The notes: generated by a model from the sequence alone, not told the origin. 64,000 nt of DNA from Paludibacteraceae bacterium (GCA_023227695.1 JALNVE010000001.1:60041-124040); one strand, 5' to 3'. Positions 41,121 through 51,316 are shown, numbered from the stretch's first letter. Made by a program: numbers and translations.

Positions 41121-43676
41121 TTACTTTTGCAATTGCAGACTAGTCGTCCATGTTTTTCCGACGAGATCTATATTATGGGTTACTCCTATCACAATATATC
41201 CGAGAAATTTATCCAATATTTTGATATTTGCTCCTGGTATTGTCGTGCTTCCCATAATTTCATAATAATTGCTTCCTTTCGCTATCTTGTTAGCGATATT
41301 GTCCAATTCGTTCTGAGTCGGGAAACCAGGGACGGTATAACACAATCGTTTTGGCCAAGGGATACTCGGCGTTGTAATATTCTTCTTCAGCGCTGTCATC
41401 GGGAAAACAGGGAATTTATCAGGAAAATCTTTCTGCGCATCTTCTGTTATTTTTCTCATACCTATAAGAACGATCTGATTCCTTAAGTTTTCAAAATTAG
41501 GATTCATTTCGATATTCTGAATGTTTGTTCCGTCAAACCCTGTCCATATTGTTCCTGTGTAATTAGGTCTACCGTCACTAAGCCTTTGAAAAAACTTGAT
41601 AAGCCCGTCTTTTATCACGTATCCATGGGCCGTATCTTTGCAAATTTCATCTAAAGCCTGCCTACATATCAGCCCTGTGGTCCAATTAAAACATACAGTT
41701 TCAAACGGATCTGTTGACATCTGTAGCCTTACGGATTGATCTGCGCTTGAAAGATCGTATGCGACTCCTGCGAATTTACAGAGATATGCGGCGACATCCA
41801 CGAATTTCCATCCGTCGAAAATAGGAGGATTGATTAAATTGACATCATCAAGCCGTTTTTCAACACCTACCAAATTGACCGTAACATCGCATCCTGAATT
41901 GCTTGATGATTCACTACTTTCATAGGTATAACCCCGAAATAGAGAATAAGTCGTGTCATCTCGCGAAAGAGCCCCGTTAGTATTGTACCCTCCTTTTACA
42001 TTGATATTTATTTTACCGACGCTTTGCGCTATAGCAGTAGATTGGTTCCCGTTTGTCGCGCCGTATTTATCCCATGAAAGTGTTCCAGTATTAGAATCTA
42101 ACGTTGAATTTATTGTTACGTTTGTGATATAATCTTCCCATCCTGAAATTCCGTTGTTGTAATTTACAGCAGAACCCTGACTTGATGCCGGAACGGTTTC
42201 TGTCATTTGAATGATTTCACCGAAGATTTCACCGGCACGACGCTGGTATTTTCCAGTATTTTGTTGTAAGACGATATTGTTCGACTTGAAAACCTTCGTA
42301 TATTCCGCTGGACCTTTTAATGTCGTCGCTGTAAATAAAATTTCATTGTCTGTACTGTAATTCGTGTCGTTTTTCGTCCATATCGGGAAACCCTTGTATG
42401 AATAAGAATATCCATTAACTGCCATATTTCCACAGATTGTATGAACATAAGACATTTTTCTTGCGAAGTATATAGGGGAAAACGCAATGCAGCAACTGCA
42501 GTTTGACGCAGAAACAATTAGTTCAGTATCCGCCGTTCCTAGATTCGGCATAACGGATACGCTACCCTTACGTGTCATTACAAAGATTTCATCCGGATTT
42601 TCCGGGTCAAATGGTACTCGTGTCCCATCCGACCTTGTTCTCATTTCAGCAAAATCAAAAATAGATGCTTTTTTAACGACAGGGAGATACGCGGTACTTG
42701 AAGATATAATGTTTTTCCCTGTCTGAACACCGCTTTGAATGACAACTCCGTCCCAAAGGGGATAGATCGTAATAACGAAAGATTCCCCTTTGTCCGTGGA
42801 TGCTGATTTCCCTTGTGGAATACATTCTTCTCCAAGCCCTCTAACGAGATTCACTGTTTCTGAATTTTTTTCTCCTTGTTTCCATGAAGCCACGCATCTG
42901 CCATCTGTTTCAATAGAAAGAATAAGATCCCCCATTTGGATCAAGATATTGGGTTGTAGCTTTTCTTCCGTGGATGCTTCGATATCTTTTCCCTCCTTTT
43001 CAGGATTGAGAGAAGTTCCTTCTTCCCTCAATGTTTGGGAAGGGATATCTGTATCAAATACGGATATCACCATTTGAAAAGCCCCGCCTCCTATGACGTT
43101 CGTCGTGTCAATATCTGTGATTGATTGCGGAATATACGCTGTCTCTCTCGTGAGTCTAGCTTCTGTTTTAGAATTTCCGAAACCTTTCTTTATTGCGACG
43201 GAAGACTGTTCATCGTCTGTTGTTACATTACAACGGCTTCTTTCTTCTTCTTTAAATTCCCAAGCAAACACGCCGGTTGAAATTCCTCCTGCGATTCCGT
43301 TGTCCGTCAGCATCTGAGACGGAACAAGAAGTTTCGGCATAAGACTTTTTTGAGCCGTTAAGAAAGCGGAAGCCGTCTTTTTAAAATTATTTTCATAACT
43401 TCCTTTTGTCATAAATGTGGGCATTTGGGAGGAAGAAGAATATTCGTTTCCAAGAGGCTGTAAAAAAAATCCATTCTGTCCGATAAGAAACACATCACTA
43501 GTATTCGGAGCAAGAATGAAAAACGGTTCTCCCGCATATTGAATTCTTGTAAAGATTTTTCTTTCAAAGCTTCCCAAAGAAGGAATGGTGAGATCATTCG
43601 TTATAACCACTTCCGGATTGCAAGGAGATGGAAAATAAACTTGTTTCGTTGTGACATTTGTGTAGGTATCTGCCAT
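41121..43676 (-). CDS. Tail/baseplate hub-like protein
   Basis: 851 residues. The C-terminal third has the layout of tail hub (late control D/gp27-like) proteins: PIFDGWKFVDVAAYLCKFAGV, ETVCFNWTTGLICRQALDEICKDTAHGYVIKDGLIKFFQR, then NPNFENLRNQIVLIGM. It directly follows the tape measure gene, the normal position for a hub or distal tail protein. The N-terminal half is beta-rich and Ser/Thr-rich. The sequence similarity is weak, so the call rests mainly on order and C-terminal pattern. Confidence 0.55.
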   Translation of the reverse strand: MADTYTNVTTKQVYFPSPCNPEVVITNDLTIPSLGSFERKIFTRIQYAGEPFFILAPNTSDVFLIGQNGFFLQPLGNEYSSSSQMPTFMTKGSYENNFKKTASAFLTAQKSLMPKLLVPSQMLTDNGIAGGISTGVFAWEFKEEERSRCNVTTDDEQSSVAIKKGFGNSKTEARLTRETAYIPQSITDIDTTNVIGGGAFQMVISVFDTDIPSQTLREEGTSLNPEKEGKDIEASTEEKLQPNILIQMGDLILSIETDGRCVASWKQGEKNSETVNLVRGLGEECIPQGKSASTDKGESFVITIYPLWDGVVIQSGVQTGKNIISSSTAYLPVVKKASIFDFAEMRTRSDGTRVPFDPENPDEIFVMTRKGSVSVMPNLGTADTELIVSASNCSCCIAFSPIYFARKMSYVHTICGNMAVNGYSYSYKGFPIWTKNDTNYSTDNEILFTATTLKGPAEYTKVFKSNNIVLQQNTGKYQRRAGEIFGEIIQMTETVPASSQGSAVNYNNGISGWEDYITNVTINSTLDSNTGTLSWDKYGATNGNQSTAIAQSVGKININVKGGYNTNGALSRDDTTYSLFRGYTYESSESSSNSGCDVTVNLVGVEKRLDDVNLINPPIFDGWKFVDVAAYLCKFAGVAYDLSSADQSVRLQMSTDPFETVCFNWTTGLICRQALDEICKDTAHGYVIKDGLIKFFQRLSDGRPNYTGTIWTGFDGTNIQNIEMNPNFENLRNQIVLIGMRKITEDAQKDFPDKFPVFPMTALKKNITTPSIPWPKRLCYTVPGFPTQNELDNIANKIAKGSNYYEIMGSTTIPGANIKILDKFLGYIVIGVTHNIDLVGKTWTTSLQLQK

Positions 43677-46600
43677 TATTTCGCCGCTCCAGAAGCTTTT
43701 GTATTATTCTCCGTAACTATACGGTTCGCCTGTACAATAGCCGCACCGAATTCCCTGTTTTTGCACAAATTGAAAGACCAGTCTTCCATCTTCAGGATCA
43801 ATCCCTGATCCAATGCGAGCTGCACTTTCCCGTTAACTTGAAGTTCTTCTTGTGATTTGCCGCTTTCAATTCTTGAACCGGTAAAGTAATCAGCCTTATT
43901 CATGTCTTTATCCGCCGTGATTCCGTCTACGCTTCCGCCTGTGGCCATCACCGCCATAACCTGATCGCGAGACATGTTAGGGGTTCCTCGTAAATACATA
44001 CCGCTTCTTCCTTTGACACGGGTAGCATCCTTTCCCATCAAAACGGAATCGTCCATTATCCCTTTCTTGAAACCTACATCTGACAGATGTCCGAAAGCCA
44101 TTCCGATGAATTTTTCATAAGTTGATTTTTGAATACCTATCGTGTCTCTAGTCATTTTCATTTTCATACGTTCCAAATCCGTCTGGGCTTTAATTAATTC
44201 AAAACCTTCGAGTGTTCCTGACTTGACCCCCGTATTTATGAAATCTTGCTGGACTGAAATGGATTGACGTTCCTTTTCTATCGCCCTAGAACGAAGGCTC
44301 AGGATTTCACTGAAACCTCCCCCCATTTCTTCAAGAAAATCCGCCTGCTCACGCATCCAGTCAGAAGCGAAACTGATTTCTTCTTTCTTCTGATCCCTGA
44401 CCTTCTTTGCTAGTTCAAGTTCCGCTTTTTTAGCATCTAGAGACCGGATAGCGTATTCAGCTTCTTTTTCTTTATATTCCTGACTTCCTTTTTCATGTTT
44501 TGACGCCATCCTCTGCATGTCTGATTTTGCTATTTCCGCCAATCTTTTCTTAGTTTCAACTTCAGCCTCCCAAAATGGTTTAAGTGCCTGAAAACTTCCA
44601 TTAATGGATTCGACATAGTTTTGCTGTGCTGAAAGTCCTTTCAGATAGATTTCTATGTCTTTGGATAATATTTCAAGGTCTTTAACATCAACCATCGCTT
44701 CCTTTAATTTTTCTTCGGCATCAGTACGTTTTTCTTCCAAATCAACTAAACTTTTTTCAGCAGCAAGTCTTTCTTCATACGTCTTTCCTGAGACACTTAC
44801 TTTTCTGGCTTCTGTCATAGCCTTTTCTACGCCTTGAAGTTCATTTTGAGCTTCAGAAATATTCTCTTTTCTTAAACCGCCAGCTGCCTGGAATTCTCCT
44901 CCGAGATACCTAGAACGGCTAAAAGCCGCCTTTGCTAAGGCCCTTGCCATTTTTATTTTCGTGGTGCCAACGGTTCCGGCACCACCCTGTGTAAGCTGTT
45001 CCTGTATGATTTGATCCAATATGCTGATACGTCCATCAATAAGAGCTTTGTCAGCTTCTGCTAGTTTTTTGTCTATTTTCGAAAGTGTTGATTCCGCTGC
45101 CATGTATTCTTTAGAACCTTCATATCCGGCGATTTTCTTCATTTCTTCTATCTTTGACAAAACAGTTTTTCTTTCTTCTTCATAAAGACCGACCATCTTC
45201 TTATATTCTTCATCCATTGACTTTTGTTTGTCAAGACTAGCTTCTTTGAATTCGACCATATTCCCGGCCTTAGACGCGATTTCTGAGTCAATGTCCGCTA
45301 GGTTCTTTATATGTCCATAATAATCCGTCCACATGGAAGATATTATTTCCGTCTGATTGTAAATCGCCTCCATTTCTCTACCGATAGTAAGTAGGGATTC
45401 TTGTCCTCCTTTTGTCATCCTTGTAATTCTTCCGCTTGACCCTTTAGAATACCTGTAAGGGTCTACGGTTCCAGAAATCCGTTCTTTAAGCCCTTCCCCT
45501 TTATCTTCTGAATAAAACTGGCCATACCCTGAAAACAAACCTTTCCCGAAAGATTTTAACGCATCTGGTCCGGAAGTTAGAGCAGAATAAAGTTCTTTCG
45601 GATTGTATGAATTTCCTCCAAAAGCCTTAGAAACCCCTGCTCCCAATACTTGTCCTCCGACTAGTCCGGTAAGAACGGCCCCTCCTAATTCTAATCCACC
45701 GAGACTAAACGCGCCTTTCCCAATGTTTAACGCTCGTTTTCCAACGGCTTTCGCTCCAGCCGCGAGATTACCGCCCCCAATACCTTTTAAGAGATTTCCC
45801 ACGCTTCCAGTCCCTCTAATTGCGGCTATCATTCCGACAATCAAAAGGATTTTACTAGTATAATCTACAAGGGAATTTATTCCTCCCAGCGTTTTACTGG
45901 CAAGGGAAAGAGACGGCATGAAATAACGGCTTGCCTCATCTTTTGCATATTCTCCGAAACTGTCTACCAGCTTCTGCACATTTTCTATATCCGCCGCTTT
46001 TGATTTTTCGACTTCTCCACCAAACATTCCTCCAGACCTCAATTGAAGCATCGTTCCGAATTGGCGGTTTTCCAACAGGTTAAAAACATCTGCCTTGTCA
46101 AACCCCTGAAAACCTTTACCTTTTATCTGATTACTTACATTCGGCATCTTAGAAAGAATGTCTTGATAACTTCCGAACATCTTCATCGCGTCATTCCCGT
46201 ATACTGATTTTATTTTCAAAAATGACTGTTCGATTTGTTTGGTGCTGAACCCAAGACTTTCGCCTCTCTTTAATTCCTCAAAAAAAGACACCATTTCATT
46301 CTTGGTTAAAGATAGAGACCAACGCATGTTGTCTAGACTTTTCTTTTGGATTAGAGATGCTCTTGAAAATTTTTCTTGTTCAATGTCATAGCGTCTTACG
46401 GAATTAACATAATCCTGCATCGCGTCAATATTCTTTTTTATTTCATTCGTGAGTAATGAAACTGACGCGCCCATTAACGCGAGTTTCCCGCCAGACTTTA
46501 AAGCCTCCTCAAGATAAAGCTTCGTTTCCTTACGGCCTTCCTTGTAGGCGTTCGTCAATTTCTTAAAACTTGATTCATACTTGTCTATCTTTCCCGTATA

Positions 46601-46810
46601 TTCTTCCATCGCTTTGGCGGCGGAATTCAATGCCTTTACAAGCTTGTTGATTTCCCCGACACCAAGATTTGAACCTTTAAGGACACCTTTCTTTTCTGAA
46701 GCAGATAGTTTCGCCCAAAATTCACGAACGGCTCCATTTTCTAAAATTTTTGAAGCACCTGCTAAGTCTTGGCCTTTAAGGCTTATATTTGAAAGGATAT
46801 CTTGCGGCAT
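43676..46810 (-). CDS. Tail tape measure protein
   Basis: 1044 residues, long helical/coiled-coil segments throughout (LTNAYKEGRKETKLYLEEAL, KAKMTEARK-type repeats, KLAEADKALIDGRI) and a central hydrophobic Gly/Ala/Leu-rich region (about residues 315-395) typical of tape measure proteins. It is the longest virion gene in the block and lies between tube-like and hub-like genes. At about 1.5 angstroms per residue the length would predict a tail near 150 nm. Confidence 0.8.
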   Translation of the reverse strand: MPQDILSNISLKGQDLAGASKILENGAVREFWAKLSASEKKGVLKGSNLGVGEINKLVKALNSAAKAMEEYTGKIDKYESSFKKLTNAYKEGRKETKLYLEEALKSGGKLALMGASVSLLTNEIKKNIDAMQDYVNSVRRYDIEQEKFSRASLIQKKSLDNMRWSLSLTKNEMVSFFEELKRGESLGFSTKQIEQSFLKIKSVYGNDAMKMFGSYQDILSKMPNVSNQIKGKGFQGFDKADVFNLLENRQFGTMLQLRSGGMFGGEVEKSKAADIENVQKLVDSFGEYAKDEASRYFMPSLSLASKTLGGINSLVDYTSKILLIVGMIAAIRGTGSVGNLLKGIGGGNLAAGAKAVGKRALNIGKGAFSLGGLELGGAVLTGLVGGQVLGAGVSKAFGGNSYNPKELYSALTSGPDALKSFGKGLFSGYGQFYSEDKGEGLKERISGTVDPYRYSKGSSGRITRMTKGGQESLLTIGREMEAIYNQTEIISSMWTDYYGHIKNLADIDSEIASKAGNMVEFKEASLDKQKSMDEEYKKMVGLYEEERKTVLSKIEEMKKIAGYEGSKEYMAAESTLSKIDKKLAEADKALIDGRISILDQIIQEQLTQGGAGTVGTTKIKMARALAKAAFSRSRYLGGEFQAAGGLRKENISEAQNELQGVEKAMTEARKVSVSGKTYEERLAAEKSLVDLEEKRTDAEEKLKEAMVDVKDLEILSKDIEIYLKGLSAQQNYVESINGSFQALKPFWEAEVETKKRLAEIAKSDMQRMASKHEKGSQEYKEKEAEYAIRSLDAKKAELELAKKVRDQKKEEISFASDWMREQADFLEEMGGGFSEILSLRSRAIEKERQSISVQQDFINTGVKSGTLEGFELIKAQTDLERMKMKMTRDTIGIQKSTYEKFIGMAFGHLSDVGFKKGIMDDSVLMGKDATRVKGRSGMYLRGTPNMSRDQVMAVMATGGSVDGITADKDMNKADYFTGSRIESGKSQEELQVNGKVQLALDQGLILKMEDWSFNLCKNREFGAAIVQANRIVTENNTKASGAAK

Positions 46811-46843
46811 TTATACACCTATACCTACGGTTTAAGGACACCT

Positions 46844-47452
46844 TTAACTAATAAGTGTCTGCCTTTCAAATAAGGTAAACACTATATCCCAGATGACGGT
46901 ATGAAGCCTGTTAATCCAATCTATAGTTTCAACAGAAAGGCTTCCTTCTTTTTCCCGAATGATTTCTACAGGGTTTCCGGAAGAATCCTGCATAGACCAT
47001 GATTTCAAATGACCTAAAAGAATAAAATTACGGAAAAGATTCGTGTCAATTACCTGTTCTTTCCCGATAAAACGGCTCGACTTCTGCCTATAAATACAAA
47101 CGTCATCAAAATTAGGAACTGAAAATTCAAACCATTGTTCTGTTTTCAGAATTAGTTTTTCCATAGCCTGAGATTCTATATCTCCCTTCTTTGTGACAGA
47201 AAGGATTCTTCCTGTTTCAGGATCGCTCCAAACATCGACGTCAATCCTCACAGCCTGATCCGGTTCCATAAAGAAAGACGGTTTTTTCGGTTCCTTCTGC
47301 GTTCCTTTTACGGATTCCGTTACCGACCTGAAAGCCGCTTTTTCCAAGCCTTCCTTGTCGGAGAAAGAGGTTTTAAGTAAAGCAGAAGTTTTATTTTCCT
47401 GTTCTTCCTTTTTGGATTCGTCATTATCGATATCTTTATTTTCTTCATTCAT
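46844..47452 (-). CDS. Unknown 202-residue protein upstream of the tape measure gene
   Basis: An acidic, low-complexity start (NEENKDIDNDESKKEEQENK) followed by a folded region with NLFRNFILLGHLKSWSMQD and a C-terminal helix. The location just before the tape measure gene suits a tail assembly factor; the sequence alone does not decide. Confidence 0.5.
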   Translation of the reverse strand: MNEENKDIDNDESKKEEQENKTSALLKTSFSDKEGLEKAAFRSVTESVKGTQKEPKKPSFFMEPDQAVRIDVDVWSDPETGRILSVTKKGDIESQAMEKLILKTEQWFEFSVPNFDDVCIYRQKSSRFIGKEQVIDTNLFRNFILLGHLKSWSMQDSSGNPVEIIREKEGSLSVETIDWINRLHTVIWDIVFTLFERQTLIS

Positions 47453-47456
47453 GTTG

Positions 47457-48281
47457 TCATCCTAGAGTTAGTATGTTTTGATCGTTTTTACCTATCGCCG
47501 AACTCTGTATAGAATAACGGTAAGAAGGTAATTCGTTTAAGCCGCCGATAGAATAACCTGTCGCCGTTGTTCGGCCGACGATCTTAAAGGAATCCGTAGC
47601 GATATAAACCGTATCCGTTACAAGTGGGCAAAAAGTGTTGAAATCAAGGTTTATTGAAACTTCACCCACAAAGAGATATACCGGAGAACTTGCGAGGATT
47701 CCTTCTGTTATGAGTTGATATCGATTTAAATTTGAAAATTTAGGAGTTACCGTCTGAGAATATGTAAGATTCCAATCCCTTACATATGAATTTCCACTCC
47801 ACCAATACGGAATAATGTCCGAAATGTGTGAATCTCTATTGTTTGTGGAAAGACTTGAAAATTTTTTAGAAGCCGGGTTCCTGCAAGAAAAATTCAAACT
47901 CGCTGCAATAAAACCGTTCGGCGTTCCGTTTACGGTAATCGTGTCTAATACGCATCCGTCTTCCCCCGTCCCACCAATTTCAAAACCATATTTTCCGTCA
48001 TACATTTCCACGCTGAAGCGCTGATTTCTAGACATTAAATTTTCAATAACGCTTAGACCGTTAAGAGTCAAATCAAAACCCATGCTTCCTGAATGGGTAA
48101 CGGTTCCATCCGCATGCAATACCCTGCTTCTGTTTGTTTCATCCATCGGTGCCAAGTAACCGGATGTGTAAGCTGGTGATACGGAATTTTCTAAACTTCC
48201 CGAAGTCATCAGTACTTCAGTGCCGTTGATAAACCCTCGTCCACCGTACCCTAGTCTTATTGATGTGATGGTATCTGTCAT
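47457..48281 (-). CDS. Tail-tube-like protein (paralogue 3)
   Basis: 274 residues, beta-rich. It shares with the proteins at 49405 and 50328 an N-terminal YGG/GYES-type start, a TLNGLSVIENLMSRNQRFSVEM segment, and the middle motif DIIPYWWSG...VRDWNLTYSQ. Such beta-barrel proteins just upstream of the tape measure gene are usually tail tube subunits. It overlaps the upstream chaperone-like gene by four bases. Confidence 0.6.
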   Translation of the reverse strand: MTDTITSIRLGYGGRGFINGTEVLMTSGSLENSVSPAYTSGYLAPMDETNRSRVLHADGTVTHSGSMGFDLTLNGLSVIENLMSRNQRFSVEMYDGKYGFEIGGTGEDGCVLDTITVNGTPNGFIAASLNFSCRNPASKKFSSLSTNNRDSHISDIIPYWWSGNSYVRDWNLTYSQTVTPKFSNLNRYQLITEGILASSPVYLFVGEVSINLDFNTFCPLVTDTVYIATDSFKIVGRTTATGYSIGGLNELPSYRYSIQSSAIGKNDQNILTLG

Positions 48282-48901
48282 ACATCCCTCATTTTTTCCG
48301 CTTCCTTTGTAAGAATGAGTTTGATTTTCGAATATTCTTTCAGTGTCATCTTTTCTATATCTGCTTTGGTAAGCCCGAATTTATCCCATAGACTTTCTAA
48401 AGTGAATGTCGAGGATATCCCTGGACTCGGGTCAAACACTTTCCCTGACTTGCTTCCGAAAAGCAATGCAGTTTCTCTTTCCATCTTTTTCCTTTCTTCT
48501 TCTGACATTGAAAAAGAATCTTCGTATAGAGACAGAGCATAATTAATGATTGGTGCCGGATAAGATTTTAATATTTCCCAATCTTTTTCAGAAACCCATC
48601 CGTTTTCCCTTTCAAATATTTTATCATCCATCGAAAAAACGGTTCTTCGTAATAAAAGATAGCGATAAATGTTGTAGTCCGTATGTGATGCGTCATACAG
48701 CCCGTTTGTCAGTTTAATGGAATAAGATAATTTGTCAAGTTCGATACTGTCTTTCAAGGTGAATTCTTTAAAAAGAAATATCTTCTCTTTTTCACTTTCT
48801 TTTGCTGGAATTTCTATCCCTGAATAAATAATGAAAGGGAATTTTATCTCCACACAATCGCCGTGTTTACAAATTCCGTTAATGATATCATCTACTTCCA
48901 T
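48278..48901 (-). CDS. Possible tail assembly chaperone, downstream (GT-like) reading frame
   Basis: About 207 residues from the ATG at 48901, one base after the stop of the preceding gene; the frame is also open upstream through the T8 run at 48919-48926. Content is helical (IFLFKEFTLKDSIELDKLSYSIKLTNGL, WEILKSYPAPIINYALSLYEDSFS). The relation to the preceding ORF resembles the lambda G/GT pair, but the shift needed is +1 or -2, not -1. Simple reinitiation at the ATG is equally possible. Confidence 0.5.
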   Translation of the reverse strand: MEVDDIINGICKHGDCVEIKFPFIIYSGIEIPAKESEKEKIFLFKEFTLKDSIELDKLSYSIKLTNGLYDASHTDYNIYRYLLLRRTVFSMDDKIFERENGWVSEKDWEILKSYPAPIINYALSLYEDSFSMSEEERKKMERETALLFGSKSGKVFDPSPGISSTFTLESLWDKFGLTKADIEKMTLKEYSKIKLILTKEAEKMRDV

Positions 48902-48902
48902 T

Positions 48903-49358
48903 TTAACCGCCACAGTCCAAAAAAAAGTTCATTTCATCTAGAATCTTCTGTATGATAGTAGGGTCTAGTCTTGTGAATGCTTTCCATGATTCATCCGTGA
49001 GGATTCCATTCACATGCTGGATAGACAATCTTGGATTATCTTTTGAAAACGTCCATTCAGTCAACAGCTTCTGGACTTTCATTCGGTTCATCATGTCAAG
49101 GTCGATATTCGTTTTTCTTGACATCGGATCAATATTAGTAGATTTTCTCTTGATTTCGATCATTTCCTCAAATGTCCATATCCGGAAAGAAACACGGTGT
49201 TCTTCACTATTCCTTGTCGGTTGGTGGACAACGATCCAGCGACCATTATGATTGACGACATTGATAATGATATCAAAAGTCTGTTCAGGATTTACTTCAT
49301 ATTTCCCTGGTTTCTGAAGGCTCAATTCCACTGATTTGTTTCTTGGTTCTATCTTCAT
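48903..49358 (-). CDS. Possible tail assembly chaperone (G-like)
   Basis: 151 residues with a beta-rich half and a helical C-terminus (KAFTRLDPTIIQKILDEMNFFLDCGG). It lies between tube-like and tape measure genes, the usual place for the G protein, and ends 13 bases after a run of eight T residues. No direct sequence motif of the family is visible. Confidence 0.5.
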   Translation of the reverse strand: MKIEPRNKSVELSLQKPGKYEVNPEQTFDIIINVVNHNGRWIVVHQPTRNSEEHRVSFRIWTFEEMIEIKRKSTNIDPMSRKTNIDLDMMNRMKVQKLLTEWTFSKDNPRLSIQHVNGILTDESWKAFTRLDPTIIQKILDEMNFFLDCGG

Positions 49359-49367
49359 GACGTTTTA

Positions 49368-49381
49368 TCATCTTAAGATGA
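49368..49381. repeat. 14-bp perfect palindrome upstream of the chaperone-like gene
   Basis: TCATCTTAAGATGA is fully self-complementary and lies in the 46-base gap before the ATG at 49358. It could be an operator or a processing hairpin. Confidence 0.35.
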
Positions 49382-49404
49382 CAGATGTTCCTTTTAAAAA
49401 ATTG

Positions 49405-50250
49405 TTAAGAGACCCCGTAAATTTGAAAGTTGTAACCGACTTCATTTAGATTTTCTGTCCCTGAAAAAGGATTATCAACCAGATTCAGTTCTCCTTTGCA
49501 GGTTATTCCAATCCCATCTATATTAATAGTCATTGTGTTTCTTATATTCACATCTTCACCGGAAAAAACTAAAGGCATCGCGGTTATCAAATTCGAATCA
49601 TTTTCATGAGTCGCGAACGTCAGATTTCCGGAAAGAATACCGCATCCTAGAACACATGGATTCATCGGAACATTCGCTTGATAGTTCATACACCCAAAGA
49701 ACTTTATGATTTCCTGTGAGATGGTAAGATTCCAATTTTTGACATATTCGAATTCGGAGATATTCGTCTTCCAAAAAGGTATCGGGTCATATTCAGGAAG
49801 AAATTCATTCGCGAAACCACCCGTCTGATTTGACCAATAGGCGGAAAAGGCATCTATGTCAAATCTCGTTCGTTCCAATGCCGTGAAATTTATGTTCACC
49901 GTTACAAGAGCATCCTCCCCTGTTGATATGGAAATTTCGTTCCACCAAGCCTGTTGTAGTTCCTGTGATCCTGATTGACCGGAATTAAGTATCAAAGAAA
50001 CAGGATTCTGTCTCTGTAAAATCATGTCCTTTACTGTCGTTATCAACGTCGGTGTGGCTTCTGTTGTTAAGGAAGCCGAGACGTTCGGCCAATCATAATA
50101 ATGAACTTGGCCGAAAGGAATATTCGCTCCTGTTATTGAACCTCCGTAGATTCCTGAACTGTCTATCCTGGCACGATCAACCTGGGTGTCTGCTGCCGAA
50201 GCAGGTATAAAAATTCCGTTTAGCAATACCCAAGATTCATATCCGAACAT
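49405..50250 (-). CDS. Tail-tube-like protein (paralogue 2)
   Basis: 281 residues, beta-rich, with GSQELQQAWWNEISISTGEDALVTVNINF and YDPIPFWKTN...VKNWNLTISQ, clearly related in layout to the proteins at 47457 and 50328. It begins after a hairpin terminator with GAGG seven bases before the ATG, so it can be expressed separately. A tube or tube-capping role is inferred. Confidence 0.6.
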   Translation of the reverse strand: MFGYESWVLLNGIFIPASAADTQVDRARIDSSGIYGGSITGANIPFGQVHYYDWPNVSASLTTEATPTLITTVKDMILQRQNPVSLILNSGQSGSQELQQAWWNEISISTGEDALVTVNINFTALERTRFDIDAFSAYWSNQTGGFANEFLPEYDPIPFWKTNISEFEYVKNWNLTISQEIIKFFGCMNYQANVPMNPCVLGCGILSGNLTFATHENDSNLITAMPLVFSGEDVNIRNTMTINIDGIGITCKGELNLVDNPFSGTENLNEVGYNFQIYGVS

Positions 50251-50275
50251 TTTTATACCTCACTAAAGAATGAAA

Positions 50276-50296
50276 GGGATGTCTGTTAAACATCCC
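50276..50296 (-). terminator. Intrinsic terminator between two tube-like genes
   Basis: GGGATGT/ACATCCC, a 7-bp stem with a 7-base loop, followed on the minus strand by TTTCATTCTTT. A partial terminator here would set different levels for the two tube-like proteins. Confidence 0.6.
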
Positions 50297-50327
50297 CTTT
50301 TCATAACGCAAATATTTGTGACAATCA

Positions 50328-51314
50328 TTATGCCATGATGATAGGAGCAGGAATGACAGAATTAATACACTTACCTCCCATCGCCTTCAAGTTGAACCTT
50401 CTTGAAACAGGCCCATTAATATTAAGGCTGTAATCATCGCTATCAAGTCTTATCGCAGGTAATGTGATTGTTTTGTCTGTTAATCCGTTTTCGACCGTTA
50501 TCGCGAGAGATGCAGTAGAAGCAATAATCGGATTATCAAGAACGGGGTCCCAAATGCCGCTATGCTTGTATAATTCGATGTTCCCTGTTACCGACATTGC
50601 GCCCATAACCACCGCTGACGCAGTGCCGTATGTTCCTGTCCCTGCATTGCAGGCTTTAATTATTTGAGCGTTATTCGCCAAATCAATTCCCCAAGAAAGC
50701 GTGTTAACGTCGGCGTCTGGGTCCGTCGGGGTTCCGTTTATATCGATAAGGATTCTTGCTTTTGTTCTCCAGAAAGGTATAGGAGAATTATTCGCATTCA
50801 GAGGATTTAAAGGATCTACCGGGAAGGTGTCGCAAGATGCCGCGAGAATACCTGTTTCATTTTCTGAATATCCTAGTCCTACTGTTACTGAACGAGTCAA
50901 CGCCAAAATATTAAGAGTCGCTTGCAGGGTAGAATCTGCGCTTGTCGAAATTCCCAAACTGTCGCACCAAGCCCCGTTCAGGTTTCCATCTGTTTCCGCA
51001 GCTCCTGAATATTGATATTTACAAGTTCCATCCGGACTATGTTCAAAATTTTTGGCATATATCCTTTTGGTAATCGCCCATTCATTAAGAAGCGTCCATA
51101 GAGACACTGGAAGGTCAAATCCGAGACTACCCCTATAATCGATGATGCCGTTTGCATAATGGCTTTGATCGGCCGCGTTTTTCCAACCGAAACCTACTGC
51201 CGGTTGAGAAATAATCGGGTTAAGTTCCGGATTGATATTACAACTCGTCAGAAGAATAGGTTCTGCCGTTTCTCCTGAACCTAGTACCGCATATCCTGCA
51301 TATCCCATTCCCAT
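50328..51314 (-). CDS. Tail-tube-like protein (paralogue 1)
   Basis: 328 residues beginning MGMGYAGYAVLG, beta-rich, with NNSPIPFWRTKARILIDI corresponding to the PIPFW...WNLT motif of its two paralogues and LGISTSADSTLQATLNILAL matching ISTGEDALVTVNINF. It is the longest and the most promoter-proximal of the three, and the terminator behind it suggests high expression, so it may be the major tube protein. Confidence 0.6.
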   Translation of the reverse strand: MGMGYAGYAVLGSGETAEPILLTSCNINPELNPIISQPAVGFGWKNAADQSHYANGIIDYRGSLGFDLPVSLWTLLNEWAITKRIYAKNFEHSPDGTCKYQYSGAAETDGNLNGAWCDSLGISTSADSTLQATLNILALTRSVTVGLGYSENETGILAASCDTFPVDPLNPLNANNSPIPFWRTKARILIDINGTPTDPDADVNTLSWGIDLANNAQIIKACNAGTGTYGTASAVVMGAMSVTGNIELYKHSGIWDPVLDNPIIASTASLAITVENGLTDKTITLPAIRLDSDDYSLNINGPVSRRFNLKAMGGKCINSVIPAPIIMA

Positions 51315-51316
51315 AA

